Notes under the pieces: generated by a model
What the model was told of the DNA's origin: nothing
What the model saw: the letters and a program-made list of their open reading frames with translations, nothing else
Databases searched by the model: none
Translations under genes and position numbers: made by a program
NCBI GenBank assembly: GCA_964355045.1
Contig: CAYHCM010000003.1
Coordinates: 1-64,000 of the forward strand
Reading direction: 5' to 3'
Source of the DNA: JABWCE01 sp964355045
GTDB taxonomy: Bacteria; Bacteroidota; Bacteroidia; NS11-12g; UBA9320
DNA: 64,000 bases
In this document: in pieces, positions 34,148-43,078 of the stretch
Position numbering within the stretch: position 1 is the stretch's first letter
Layout: the number at the start of each line of letters is the position of its first letter

Positions 34148-35056
34148 ATGATTGACATAACAACCAAAATTAAGACACACCGAAGTGCCATTGCACAGGC
34201 GGTTGTAAAAGTTAGCAGGCAGGAAACTATAGATGCGGTTATAAATAAGACCGTGCCTAAAGGCGATGTGATAGAAGCAAGCCGGGTAGCCGGATTATTT
34301 GGTATAAAACGGACAAGCGACATGATTCCGGATTGTCATCCGTTACCGATTGAATTTGCTTCAATTACTCATAGAATAGATGGGCTTGAAATATTTATTG
34401 AAGCCGAAGTTCACACAATATATCGAACCGGTGTGGAGGTGGAAGCCATGCATGGCGCATCGGTTGTGGCACTTACAATTTACGATATGCTGAAACCGAT
34501 TGACAAGGAGATTGAAATTTCAGGAATTAAATTGCTAAATAAAAAGGGTGGCAAATCGCAATATGCCGACAAGCTAAGCCGAAGCATAACATCTGCCGTA
34601 ATTGTATGTTCCGACAGTATATCAGCCGGTCAAAAACAGGATTTTGCAGGAAAAGCCATTATAAGCAAACTGGAAAAACTAAGCGTTTCCATTGAAGATT
34701 ACAGCATAATTCCGGACGAGATTAGTACCATTCAGGAAAAAGTATTGGCTCTTTACGAAGCTAAAATTGATTTAATTATTCTCACAGGTGGAACGGGCTT
34801 GTCGGCAAGAGATGTTACTCCTGAGGCTATCCGCCCGTTATTGGATCGTGAAATTCCGGGTATTGCTGAAGCTGCGCGGAATTATGGCCAGGAACAAATG
34901 CCTTATTCCATGTTATCGCGAAGCCTTGCAGGGCTTAAAGGAGACACCCTAATATTAGCCTTGCCCGGTTCTACAAGAGGTGCAAAAGAGAGTATGGATG
35001 CCTTATTTCCCTACTTACTTCATCTTTTTAAAATTATGGAGAATGCTCCGCACTAA
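34148..35056 (+). CDS. moaCB: Fused MoaC-MogA/MoaB molybdenum cofactor protein
   Basis: 302 residues. Residues ~1-150 are MoaC, cyclic pyranopterin monophosphate synthase: DVIEASRVAGLFGIKRTSDM, PDCHPLPIEFA, VEVEAMHGASVVALTIYDML and NKKGGKSQYADK are its conserved blocks. Residues ~155-302 are a MogA/MoaB-type molybdopterin adenylyltransferase: VCSDSISAGQKQDFAGK, LTGGTGLSARDVTPEA and ILALPGSTRGAKESMDAL. The fusion joins an early and a late step of cofactor synthesis and is known in Bacteroidota. It ends the plus-strand run; moaA on the other strand supplies the preceding radical SAM step. Confidence 0.93.
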   Translation: MIDITTKIKTHRSAIAQAVVKVSRQETIDAVINKTVPKGDVIEASRVAGLFGIKRTSDMIPDCHPLPIEFASITHRIDGLEIFIEAEVHTIYRTGVEVEAMHGASVVALTIYDMLKPIDKEIEISGIKLLNKKGGKSQYADKLSRSITSAVIVCSDSISAGQKQDFAGKAIISKLEKLSVSIEDYSIIPDEISTIQEKVLALYEAKIDLIILTGGTGLSARDVTPEAIRPLLDREIPGIAEAARNYGQEQMPYSMLSRSLAGLKGDTLILALPGSTRGAKESMDALFPYLLHLFKIMENAPH

Positions 35057-35121
35057 AGTTTCTGATTTGTTTAATTTTTAAAAATCGAGTTTTTGCCTTT
35101 GGTCATTCAGTTTTAAATTTA

Positions 35122-36011
35122 TCAATCATGTTTTAATGATATTATTTGGTTTATCCCAAGCCAAAAAATATCAGAATGTTCGTAAGCTGCCTTATTGTTT
35201 CGCTGACCTAATTGATAATTATAAATGAAGGATAAATTCAAATTTTTATTAATCTGGAAGGTTGAACCTACCAAAATACGGTTATTGTCAAACCTATTAT
35301 AAATAATTTCTTTGCCTGCGTTAATAAATATTTCATCTCCTATATTCAATAATATTTTTCGGTCAGGGTTGCTTTTTGATAATTTAATTAAGGGTATTCC
35401 ACAGAAAAATTTGTACCTGAAACGAAAATTAAAAGTGGATAAAGAAGTAATATCTCCCTCTGATATTTTCCTGAAATATCGTGCTTCTACTCTAATGCGA
35501 TGTTGAGTTGAAACTTTGCCTGTTTTTTTGGTTGTATTAACCTCTTGATATGATCTGAATTCAATTTTATCAAGTTTATTATTAGTGTAGAAAGTAAAAC
35601 AGGCAACTCCGGATACGCCTTGTAAATTNNNNNNNNNNNNNNNNNNNNNNNNNNNNNNNNNNNNNNNNNNNNNNNNNNNNNNNNNNNNNNNNNNNNNNNN
35701 NNNNNNNNNNNNNNNNNNNNNNNNNNNNGTTTATTATTAGTGTAGAAAGTAAAACAGGCAACTCCGGATACGCCTTGTAAATTTTTCTTTACCGGATAAC
35801 CAATACCTGTTCGAAAACTTATTTGCGACCATTTACTGAAACCGTTTAACCTTCTAAAACTTATATCCGTTAATAATGAAAATTTAGGTGAAAAATTGAG
35901 TTGATTATAATATTGAATCCATTGCTGATTGTTATGTGAAATATTTTTTTGTGCTTTAGTTACGGTGGTGAATGAAGCAAATATTGTAAGAATTAGAATG
36001 ATTTTTTTCAT
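35122..36011 (-). CDS. DUF2490-type outer-membrane protein (split by an artificial gap)
   Basis: Signal peptide (LTIFASFTTVTKAQ), then QWIQYYNQLNFSPKFSLLTD and repeated amphipathic strands, as in DUF2490 proteins. The gap at 35629-35728 is flanked by the same 55 bases (35574-35628 and 35729-35783). Merging them joins the N-terminal part to RIRVEARYFRKISEGDITS, TFNFRFRYKFF and on to IGDEIFINAGKEIIYNRFDN and the stop at 35122, giving one gene of ~244 residues. The 75-residue frame at 35122-35349 is just its end. It is probably a small outer-membrane barrel of unknown role, set between moaC-mogA and moaA. Confidence 0.8.
35629..35728. other. Assembly gap (100 N) that is probably an overlap
   Basis: Same pattern as at 32321: identical 55-base flanks (35574-35628 and 35729-35783). 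Collapsing them restores one DUF2490 reading frame. Confidence 0.9.
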
Positions 36012-36070
36012 GCTGTTTTAAGTGTCCATATAGAAATATACGAACCGCTCTTTGAATATGATTTGGTAAC

Positions 36071-37078
36071 TCAACCGCCAATACTAGTCATACTTCTTAA
36101 TTCTGATTCGGTGTGACTAATCCCCCAATTCTTATCTTCATTATTCCCACCAAGCATTAAATATTTATCTTTCACACATTGATAAATGAGTGGTTCTATA
36201 TCTTTTCCTTCTCGCAAAGTGGTAAGCAAATCAATTTCGGTTTTGGCAAAAAGACAATTGCGCATCTTGCCATCTGAAGTAAGACGCATACGATTGCACC
36301 CCATGCAAAAAGGCTCTGACATGGTGCTGATAACTGCAAAAGTTCCTTTATGATTTGGAATTGCATATTTTTTTGCCGTGTCATTTTTGTTATCCAAAAC
36401 TTTGATAAACGAATATTTTGTAGAAATAACATTCAAAATTTCTGTATGAGAAAAGACTTTATCGTAGCTCCATTTATTACCTGTAAAGGGCATAAACTCA
36501 ATAAAACGCAGATGTACTGGAAAATCTTTTGTCCATTGGATGAAATCAAGAATCTCGTTTACATTGAAATTCTCCATGACTACGACATTTATTTTTACAC
36601 GAAAATCATTCTCAAGTAAAAGTTCAATGTTGTTCATTACACGGGTAAATTCATCACGTTTAGTAATCGCAAAGTATTTTTCCTTTTTTAAGGTATCCAA
36701 ACTTACATTAACTGAATTTAATCCTGCTTGTTTAAATGTTTCGATAAACTCGTTTACAAAAATTCCATTGGTGGTTATGGCAAGTTCAACGGGATATTTC
36801 CCAAGCCGTTCAATTATTTCTTTTGCATTATTTCTTACCAAAGGTTCACCACCTGTAAGGCGAATTTTTTTTACCCCTGCTTTTACAAAAACAGAAACTA
36901 TGCTGTCTATTTCGTCGGCAGTCATACGCGGTGCATTGGCAAAATGACCCTTAGGCAAATCATCAGGATTGCAGTAAGCACAACGCAGGTTACATTTATC
37001 GGTAAGAGAAATCCTGAGGTAATCATGTAAACGACCGAAATCATCTTTAATCATATTTTCAATTCTATTCATCAACAA
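36071..37078 (-). CDS. moaA: GTP 3',8-cyclase MoaA
   Basis: 335 residues. It is the radical SAM enzyme that converts GTP to 3',8-cyclo-GTP, the first step of molybdopterin synthesis, with MoaC completing the cyclic pyranopterin. The N-terminal cluster motif is TDKCNLRCAYC (Cx3Cx2C). The C-terminal cluster motif is CMGCNRMRLTSDG followed by RNCLF (Cx2Cx13C). The protein ends in the required Gly-Gly (TSIGG). KIRLTGGEPLVR is the SAM-binding GGE motif. The start could be one of several Met (positions 1, 3 or 9). It lies on the minus strand with the Mo-enzyme genes, after torD. Confidence 0.95.
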   Translation of the reverse strand: MLMNRIENMIKDDFGRLHDYLRISLTDKCNLRCAYCNPDDLPKGHFANAPRMTADEIDSIVSVFVKAGVKKIRLTGGEPLVRNNAKEIIERLGKYPVELAITTNGIFVNEFIETFKQAGLNSVNVSLDTLKKEKYFAITKRDEFTRVMNNIELLLENDFRVKINVVVMENFNVNEILDFIQWTKDFPVHLRFIEFMPFTGNKWSYDKVFSHTEILNVISTKYSFIKVLDNKNDTAKKYAIPNHKGTFAVISTMSEPFCMGCNRMRLTSDGKMRNCLFAKTEIDLLTTLREGKDIEPLIYQCVKDKYLMLGGNNEDKNWGISHTESELRSMTSIGG

Positions 37079-37338
37079 TTATCCTCTTTTAAAAAAAGCA
37101 CCATCTTCTAACCTATTGTTTCATAAGCATTAATGTAAATGTTGTTTAAACATTAAAAATAAAATGAGCTATTCATTGTTTTAAAAATAGGCAGTAAGCA
37201 TTGGCATAGAGCATATCTGCCAACAATTTCTGCCTACTGCCGTTGAAAACAAAATGAGTCAATTTTACTCTATTTAAAGTATTAGTAACTCCAAAAAATA
37301 AATCTTGCCAGCCTAAAAATGGCACTAATCCAACTTAA

Positions 37339-37995
37339 CTATTTCTTTTTGGTATTAATTGGAAACTCAGTAATAGTTGACCTTTCAACAAACTTCTTTA
37401 GGCCATTTGCCAAAGATTTATAAAATTCATTTTCTGAACCGTCTTCAATTTTTTTACAAAACACAGGTACCCATTTCTTAAAATGTTTTTCAAAAAAAAC
37501 GCTTTGGTTTTTCCAAATGCTCATAGCTTTTTTTATATTTTTCATTCTTAAGGCATCCATCTCAAGAAAAATCAAATAATACATAAATTCAGTTTCTATG
37601 GCGATGTGATCTGGTGGATTTTTGAGTTTTATATCATATACCAATCCCATTTTTCTATAAAAGTCCATCACCCAAAGGGTTTCATCACTCATTAAATGAA
37701 ATTCATCACCAAAATAAACTGAACTGTATGGAGGTGCAACCAACTTAAAAGGACCTACAAATAGCCTCGAATACTCTATGGTCAAGTCCAATAATGAATA
37801 CTTACCAATAGTCTTCTTCATTGTATCTACAGATTGAACACCTTCAGGATATGCAATGGCTAAGGCTGATTGTAACGCGTCAAAAAATTTTTTATTTTTT
37901 ACAAGACCTTTATGCGGTTGGCAAAACAAAGCGGTGAAAATATTAAATACATTGGCTCTAGCTTGTTCTGTTTTTATGAAATCAGTTTTTGTCAT
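37339..37995 (-). CDS. TorD/NarJ-family chaperone for a molybdoenzyme
   Basis: 218 residues, all-helical, with the family motif EYSRLFVGPFKLVAPPYSSVY and the later helix DHIAIETEFMYYLIFLEMDA. Chaperones of this family bind the Tat signal of an apo molybdoenzyme, hold it until the cofactor is inserted, then release it for export. The gene follows the ferredoxin subunit and catalytic subunit genes on the same strand, so it is the specific chaperone of the Tat-exported oxidoreductase at 39246-42098. A hairpin lies between it and the ferredoxin gene. It is 260 bp upstream of moaA. Confidence 0.88.
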   Translation of the reverse strand: MTKTDFIKTEQARANVFNIFTALFCQPHKGLVKNKKFFDALQSALAIAYPEGVQSVDTMKKTIGKYSLLDLTIEYSRLFVGPFKLVAPPYSSVYFGDEFHLMSDETLWVMDFYRKMGLVYDIKLKNPPDHIAIETEFMYYLIFLEMDALRMKNIKKAMSIWKNQSVFFEKHFKKWVPVFCKKIEDGSENEFYKSLANGLKKFVERSTITEFPINTKKK

Positions 37996-38053
37996 TTAGG
38001 ATTAAATTGGGTAGTTCAATTCTCAAAGTATTTTAGGTTAGTTCTAAGGTAGT

Positions 38054-38095
38054 AATATTCAGGAATCAGGAGATGTTTCCTGATTCCCGAATATT
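38054..38095 (-). terminator. Hairpin after the ferredoxin-subunit gene
   Basis: Arms of 18 bp (38054-38071 and 38078-38095, one mismatch) with a six-base loop, beginning 10 bp beyond the ferredoxin stop. No T-run follows, so it may protect the upstream mRNA or only partly terminate before torD. Confidence 0.55.
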
Positions 38096-38105
38096 TGGCA
38101 GATAG

Positions 38106-39209
38106 TTATCTATTTACTATAAATTTTCCGGTCATCGTTACACCACCCTTTGTTTCTAATGTGCAGAAATATGGCCCGGTTGCAAATTCTGAAACATCCA
38201 CTTTGATACTTTGCGTACCACCTAATGTTCCGTTTTCGACATGCTTCTTCACTTCTCTTCCGTTGATATCAACAATTAATATTGTGTAACTGTCAGCTTT
38301 GCTGAGATTAAATTCTATGTTGGCGTAATCTCTTGCAGGATTTGGATAAACATGAAGTTTTTTGGTCTTTATGGTTTCCACAATACCTATTCTTGTTGTT
38401 GTAGATTTGTAATCGTTAATATAATGAACATTAGGACCAGTTCCTTCTTCACCTTCAGGTAAAAATTCACCGCTATTGTTCATTAATCGCATAGATTTAT
38501 GTGAAGCCAACAACTGTGCAATTTCGCTTTGAGAGTCGTTTTTGTCACCGAAAGTACGTGCTTCTGCCGGACAGGAAACAACACAATAGGGTTTATCTCC
38601 CAATAGAACACGGTGCTCGCATAAGAAGCATTTTTCTACTTTATGGGCCGAACGAATTGCCTTGTAGTTGGCATGGGTATAATCATTCTTGCTTGGCGGA
38701 GCAGTTCCGGCAGCAGTAGCCAATTCTTTGGGTGTAGAGGTGCCACCGGCGATAAAAGCAGTGGTATCATCCCAAAAAGGTTGTGAACCGGTGCCAACAG
38801 GGTTGTAACTAAGTACCGACCATTGATTATTGTCGGTTCTTACGTCTTTTGCACTATAAGGGCATGAATCTATGCAAAGCTGACAACCAATACATCTGCT
38901 CTCATCAAGCATGGTAATGCCTGTGTCAGTTTTAAACATGGCTTTTTGCCCTTGTGCGTTTTTGGTTGAGTCGGGACAAGCAGTAATACATGGTGCATCG
39001 CTACAATGATTGCACATTACCGGTACGACTGAAAAATTTGTATCCGGGAAAGTTCCCTCCATTTTACTGTAGAAATCAGCCCAATTGTATTTTCTGCCGT
39101 TGGCAGTATCCTCAAATCGGGTATTGTTTTCTGTTTTGCAGGCAATGGCGCATGTGCCGCAGCCCACGCATTTAGCCAAATCAATTACCATTCCATATTT
39201 TGTTGCCAT
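38106..39209 (-). CDS. Four-cluster ferredoxin subunit of a molybdoenzyme with a T9SS sorting domain
   Basis: 367 residues, no signal peptide. Residues 1-~270 have the four [4Fe-4S] sites of the DmsB/PsrB/ArrB family: CVGCGTCAIAC (C14, C17, C20, C24), CNHCSDAPCITACP, CIGCQLCIDSCPYS and CFLCEHRV with YCVVSCP. Residues ~285-367 (LHVYPNPARDYANIEFNL, IVDINGREV, GPYFCTLETKGG) are a type A T9SS sorting domain. Such subunits normally reach the periplasm by riding with the Tat-exported catalytic subunit. Here the fusion implies a second step across the outer membrane. Its gene starts 36 bp after the catalytic subunit gene stops. The reading frame is continuous through the junction, with no gap. Confidence 0.9.
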   Translation of the reverse strand: MATKYGMVIDLAKCVGCGTCAIACKTENNTRFEDTANGRKYNWADFYSKMEGTFPDTNFSVVPVMCNHCSDAPCITACPDSTKNAQGQKAMFKTDTGITMLDESRCIGCQLCIDSCPYSAKDVRTDNNQWSVLSYNPVGTGSQPFWDDTTAFIAGGTSTPKELATAAGTAPPSKNDYTHANYKAIRSAHKVEKCFLCEHRVLLGDKPYCVVSCPAEARTFGDKNDSQSEIAQLLASHKSMRLMNNSGEFLPEGEEGTGPNVHYINDYKSTTTRIGIVETIKTKKLHVYPNPARDYANIEFNLSKADSYTILIVDINGREVKKHVENGTLGGTQSIKVDVSEFATGPYFCTLETKGGVTMTGKFIVNR

Positions 39210-39245
39210 AATATTATGAATTATATTGTTTTTTAAAAATTGTCA

Positions 39246-42098
39246 TTATACTTTTACTATTTTAACACCACAGAATCCACCGTTTCGTGCATTTGAACCA
39301 GATAGTCGTTCGGTTACAGCAGGTAGAATCTCATTATTATTCGCACCAAGTTTTGATGCGAATCTTCCATAAGCCCAGTGGCCCTGTCCAAATGTTTTAG
39401 CAACAGTTCCGGGTCTTACTCCTTCATAAAGCATTGCTTTTACTTTAATACCGGTTGTTGGATTGTATTCAGAAGTAACCTTAACCATATCCCCGGTTTT
39501 AATTCCAAGGTTAGCGGCATCAATAGGATTAATTCTAATAATATCATCCCAATTTACATCTCCCGGATCAAGCTTTTTGAATTGATAATAAAGCGGATTG
39601 TTTTGGCTTCTTCCCTCACGATTAAACCTTGATTTTGTATCAATAAATGTAAGAGGATAATCTGTTTTGTTTCCGAAACGCAAAGGAGGTTCATAATGAG
39701 GTACAAAAGCCAATTCCCCACGTGCGGTGTAATTACAACTGTCCATAAGCTCATCAACCGTCTTGTTCCATCTTGGAACATTTGCAGCGGTTGTAGTAGC
39801 AATGGTTCCGGCTAAATCTCCGGTAACTGTTATAGGAGCAATTGCAGTAAAATCAATTCCTTTAGTACTATTGGTCAAAACAATTTGTCCTGCCACACTC
39901 GTTACTATAACTTTAGCAAGTAGCAGGGCAGCGGCATGAGTTGTAACAAAGTTTGAGGCTGTTTTGGTTAAACTGGTATCGAAAGTAACCAGATAATCGG
40001 TTCCCTTAATATTAATGTTGGCTGTTCCGGAAGTTCCGGTCAAAGTTATGGTCATAACTTTTGCCACAAGTGCATCGGCAGCGTGCCCTACAAGTTGAGC
40101 TTTCAACGTTTCACTGTAGAACTCATACTTTTTGGTTTTCGTCCCGAAGTCATTCCATTTAAACATATATTGAGCCTTTGTTGACGAAGAAACACCTTTC
40201 ATTTTAAAGGTAGCCCAGGTATCACCCTGTCCGCTATAGGCAGGATATGCAAAATGCCGGGCCACAAATTCTCCGAATTCCACATCATTCGTTGGCAGAA
40301 CCGTGGTGCTTTCGGGATTTGGAAATTTGGTTGAATAATATTCATACAACTTGGTAAATCCTTTGTCGTTCAATGCCTTTGCCAGTAACCATGGAATCTC
40401 TGTTTCCTCATCTTTCACATCAAACAATCGGGTTGCAACCGGTTGCATCAATGTGAGTTCGGTAAACATATTGGCAGAGGTTCCGAGCAACCCCCATTTC
40501 TCGGTGCTAAACGCAGCGGGCATTAAGATGTCTGCAAATTGAGATACCTCGGAGGCATGGGTTGTAATATGACATAAGAACGGGATTTTTGTAAAAGCAT
40601 CTTCCCATCTTTTTGCACCGGTAGCTGAATAGGGTGTATTATTGTAATAAACCAAAGCAGCTTTAATATCATAAGGACTTTCATATCCTGTGATATTTCC
40701 CTTCAGAGCATCGGCATCGGCAATAGCTTGCCAATTATTTACTCCGTCAGCAATCGTATTCATTATGCTGCCGTTACCAAATGTTGTGGAAATGGTAGGA
40801 TAAGCAAATGTATCTCTCCGGTCTATTTTTGGTTTTTTCCCGCCGGTATTGGCTTTAGCATCTTTGTATGGATTTGGGTCAGGTAGCGAATTTGCTGATT
40901 TTGATGCCTGAACCATAGGCCCGCCAACATTGCGGGTTGAGCCTAATAAACCATTAAGTGCATGCAAGGCCATTGAAGTATATGCTCCTCTTGGAGACAT
41001 AACCGGTCCCGGGCCAACCCATGAGATTACATTTGGGGCTTTTGCACCCATCTCCTGTGCAATTTTTTCAATGTCAGCCTTCGAAATTCCCGTAATTGGT
41101 GCTGCCCATGCCGGGGTGGCATCTTTTAATGCCGCATTCCACCATTTCACAAGACCATTGGTATATATCTCGGTAAATTTAGTTTCATCAACCGTTTGTC
41201 CTGCAACAAACAAATTTGTTCCGTCTTTGAAATCACCTACAAAGGGTTTATGCCAAAGTCCTTTAACCAATATGTGATGTGCAAAAGCAGAAGCTAAAGC
41301 TCCGTCTTCGCCGGGAATAACAGGCAACCATTTATTTGCTTTTGCAGCAGCACCTGTCATTAAGGGGTCAATTACTACAACTTTGGCGTTTTTTCTAACA
41401 GTTTGCCATACTTTCATTGCCCGGGGTGGTTGCCTGTTGGAACGAAATGGATCTACACCCCATAGTAACATATACTTGGTTTTTTCCATGTCATAATCTC
41501 GGTATCCCCATAAATTTTCCAAGACCCCGGAGCCGAATTTCTCAGCTTCAGCACAAATCGAACTATGGGAAATACTGTTTGGCGAACCGTAAATACTTGG
41601 AAGTGCTTTGTAAATAAGGTCGGTTGTAAAGGTATAGCGGCCACGCATAAACAAGAACTTGTGTGCTTCATCGGCATTTCTCAATGCCAACATTTTGTCG
41701 GCAAGAGTATCAATGGCCTCAGCCCAGGTGATTGGTACAAAATTAGGATTTACTCCCCTGCCTTTAGTTGAATTAGTACGTTTCATAGGAACCTTTAGTC
41801 TGTCGGGATCATACCCTTCGGTAGGTGTAAGATGACCTTTGGGGCATAAAGTGCCGGGGTTGCAAATGGACTGCTGATTGCCACGGACTTTTACCGCCCT
41901 TGAGATTGCTCCTTCCTTCTGTACAAACACTTCAATCGGACACCATGAGGTGCAACCATGACATGTTGAAGGAATCCATTGACCGGCAACAGTTTTTTTA
42001 TTAAATGTTGCAAAGGCCTTGATTGCAGGATTGAAAACCATGTAGCCCACGGCTGTCACCCCCAATGATTTAATAAATGTTCTTCTTCTGATTAACAT
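39246..42098 (-). CDS. Tat-exported ArrA-like molybdopterin oxidoreductase, catalytic subunit
   Basis: 950 residues. The Tat signal is RRRTFIKSLG (R4-R6), then a hydrophobic stretch to ~30. The [4Fe-4S] site is C46, C49, C53 and C85 (STCHGCTSWC, LCPKGH). HSSICAEAEKFG at ~178-189 gives C182 as the likely Mo ligand. R154, Y155, H178, K187 and Y199 sit at the spacings I recall for the arsenate respiratory reductase active site, so the closest group is ArrA/ArxA; related enzymes reduce tetrathionate, polysulfide, selenate or antimonate. Residues ~676-773 are an extra beta-rich insert (TITLTGTSGTANINIKGTDY) not usual in this family. It is in an operon with the ferredoxin subunit and barrel; TorD and cofactor genes are adjacent. 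Substrate unproven. Confidence 0.88.
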   Translation of the reverse strand: MLIRRRTFIKSLGVTAVGYMVFNPAIKAFATFNKKTVAGQWIPSTCHGCTSWCPIEVFVQKEGAISRAVKVRGNQQSICNPGTLCPKGHLTPTEGYDPDRLKVPMKRTNSTKGRGVNPNFVPITWAEAIDTLADKMLALRNADEAHKFLFMRGRYTFTTDLIYKALPSIYGSPNSISHSSICAEAEKFGSGVLENLWGYRDYDMEKTKYMLLWGVDPFRSNRQPPRAMKVWQTVRKNAKVVVIDPLMTGAAAKANKWLPVIPGEDGALASAFAHHILVKGLWHKPFVGDFKDGTNLFVAGQTVDETKFTEIYTNGLVKWWNAALKDATPAWAAPITGISKADIEKIAQEMGAKAPNVISWVGPGPVMSPRGAYTSMALHALNGLLGSTRNVGGPMVQASKSANSLPDPNPYKDAKANTGGKKPKIDRRDTFAYPTISTTFGNGSIMNTIADGVNNWQAIADADALKGNITGYESPYDIKAALVYYNNTPYSATGAKRWEDAFTKIPFLCHITTHASEVSQFADILMPAAFSTEKWGLLGTSANMFTELTLMQPVATRLFDVKDEETEIPWLLAKALNDKGFTKLYEYYSTKFPNPESTTVLPTNDVEFGEFVARHFAYPAYSGQGDTWATFKMKGVSSSTKAQYMFKWNDFGTKTKKYEFYSETLKAQLVGHAADALVAKVMTITLTGTSGTANINIKGTDYLVTFDTSLTKTASNFVTTHAAALLLAKVIVTSVAGQIVLTNSTKGIDFTAIAPITVTGDLAGTIATTTAANVPRWNKTVDELMDSCNYTARGELAFVPHYEPPLRFGNKTDYPLTFIDTKSRFNREGRSQNNPLYYQFKKLDPGDVNWDDIIRINPIDAANLGIKTGDMVKVTSEYNPTTGIKVKAMLYEGVRPGTVAKTFGQGHWAYGRFASKLGANNNEILPAVTERLSGSNARNGGFCGVKIVKV

Positions 42099-42154
42099 AA
42101 TTGTAATTATTAAATTGTTTCTATATCATTTTATATTTTTGCAATTGTTTAAAG

Positions 42155-43057
42155 CTAAAAATTCCACAGTCGTGTTATATTGAAACCAATGGCAAATTCT
42201 TTTTTCGTAAAATTATTTTTATTATATACAATATCTTTCTGACTTATTATTGAAGAATATGGCGAAAGAAAAAATTGAAAAGCATGTGAGCCGGTAGCTG
42301 CCTCGATACCAAGTGCTAAATTTGGTTTAACATCCTTTCCCGGTGTCAATGGGTAATAGTATTCAAAAATCACAGACATTACATCTGTCACTTTTACTCT
42401 GCCGCCAAGCCCAATAGCAATGTTATCGAATTTAATATCCTTATAAGCCGCAGTATCTATTAAATTATAATGGATAAAGGATGGCGAAATTTGCAGACTT
42501 ATTCGGTCTGAAAACTTCCTGCCAATAATAAGTTGATGGAAATATGAAAACCTATGGCTATACTTAGGAAACTTATTATAATCCGTTCCATCCGAATTCT
42601 TAAAAAGCAGACCATTTTCAGTTCCATTAATCACCATATTTCCAAAGTAAGTAATAAATATAGGTGAACTTCCCGAACGGGTCTGCTGTAATAGGTTCCA
42701 TTTTACATTGAAATCATACATCATGTCTTCTTTGGTCATGCCCGCTCCTATCTGCACATTTTTTACCGGAGTGTATGACAAACCCAATCTGATATTGGAA
42801 GGAGCATATAATCCGTACATATCCTTAAACTTGTTTTTTACAACACCAAAGCGATGATTTATATCAAATTCAAGTGTTTTGGCAGTGGGTACAATCATGG
42901 TATGGCTATTTATAAGCCAGTTACTTTCAAAGGCATCCTTAACCGGCCGCTTATCATTATACCGGGGTGTGGAAGTTCCGGTACTGTCTGCCTCTTGTGA
43001 ATAGACTGATAGTGACACTAGCAGAGTAAAAATTGAGAGAAATATTTTTTGTTTCAT
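42155..43057 (-). CDS. DUF5777-like outer-membrane beta-barrel protein
   Basis: 300 residues with a signal peptide (FLSIFTLLVSLSVYSQ). Its strand pattern (TLEFDINHRFGVVKNKFKDM, NIRLGLSYTPVKNVQIGAGM, AIGLGGRVKVTDVMSVIFEY, ending GFNITRLWNF) is that of an outer-membrane barrel, similar to the DUF5777 group that I recall next to cytochrome genes in Bacteroidota. It lies between the Mo-enzyme genes and a c-type cytochrome lipoprotein, all in one direction and closely spaced, so it may form the outer-membrane anchor or conduit of the system (inference). No direct evidence for transport or redox cofactor binding in the barrel itself. Confidence 0.75.
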   Translation of the reverse strand: MKQKIFLSIFTLLVSLSVYSQEADSTGTSTPRYNDKRPVKDAFESNWLINSHTMIVPTAKTLEFDINHRFGVVKNKFKDMYGLYAPSNIRLGLSYTPVKNVQIGAGMTKEDMMYDFNVKWNLLQQTRSGSSPIFITYFGNMVINGTENGLLFKNSDGTDYNKFPKYSHRFSYFHQLIIGRKFSDRISLQISPSFIHYNLIDTAAYKDIKFDNIAIGLGGRVKVTDVMSVIFEYYYPLTPGKDVKPNLALGIEAATGSHAFQFFLSPYSSIISQKDIVYNKNNFTKKEFAIGFNITRLWNF

Positions 43058-43078
43058 AAAATATACTTAAAAAATTGG

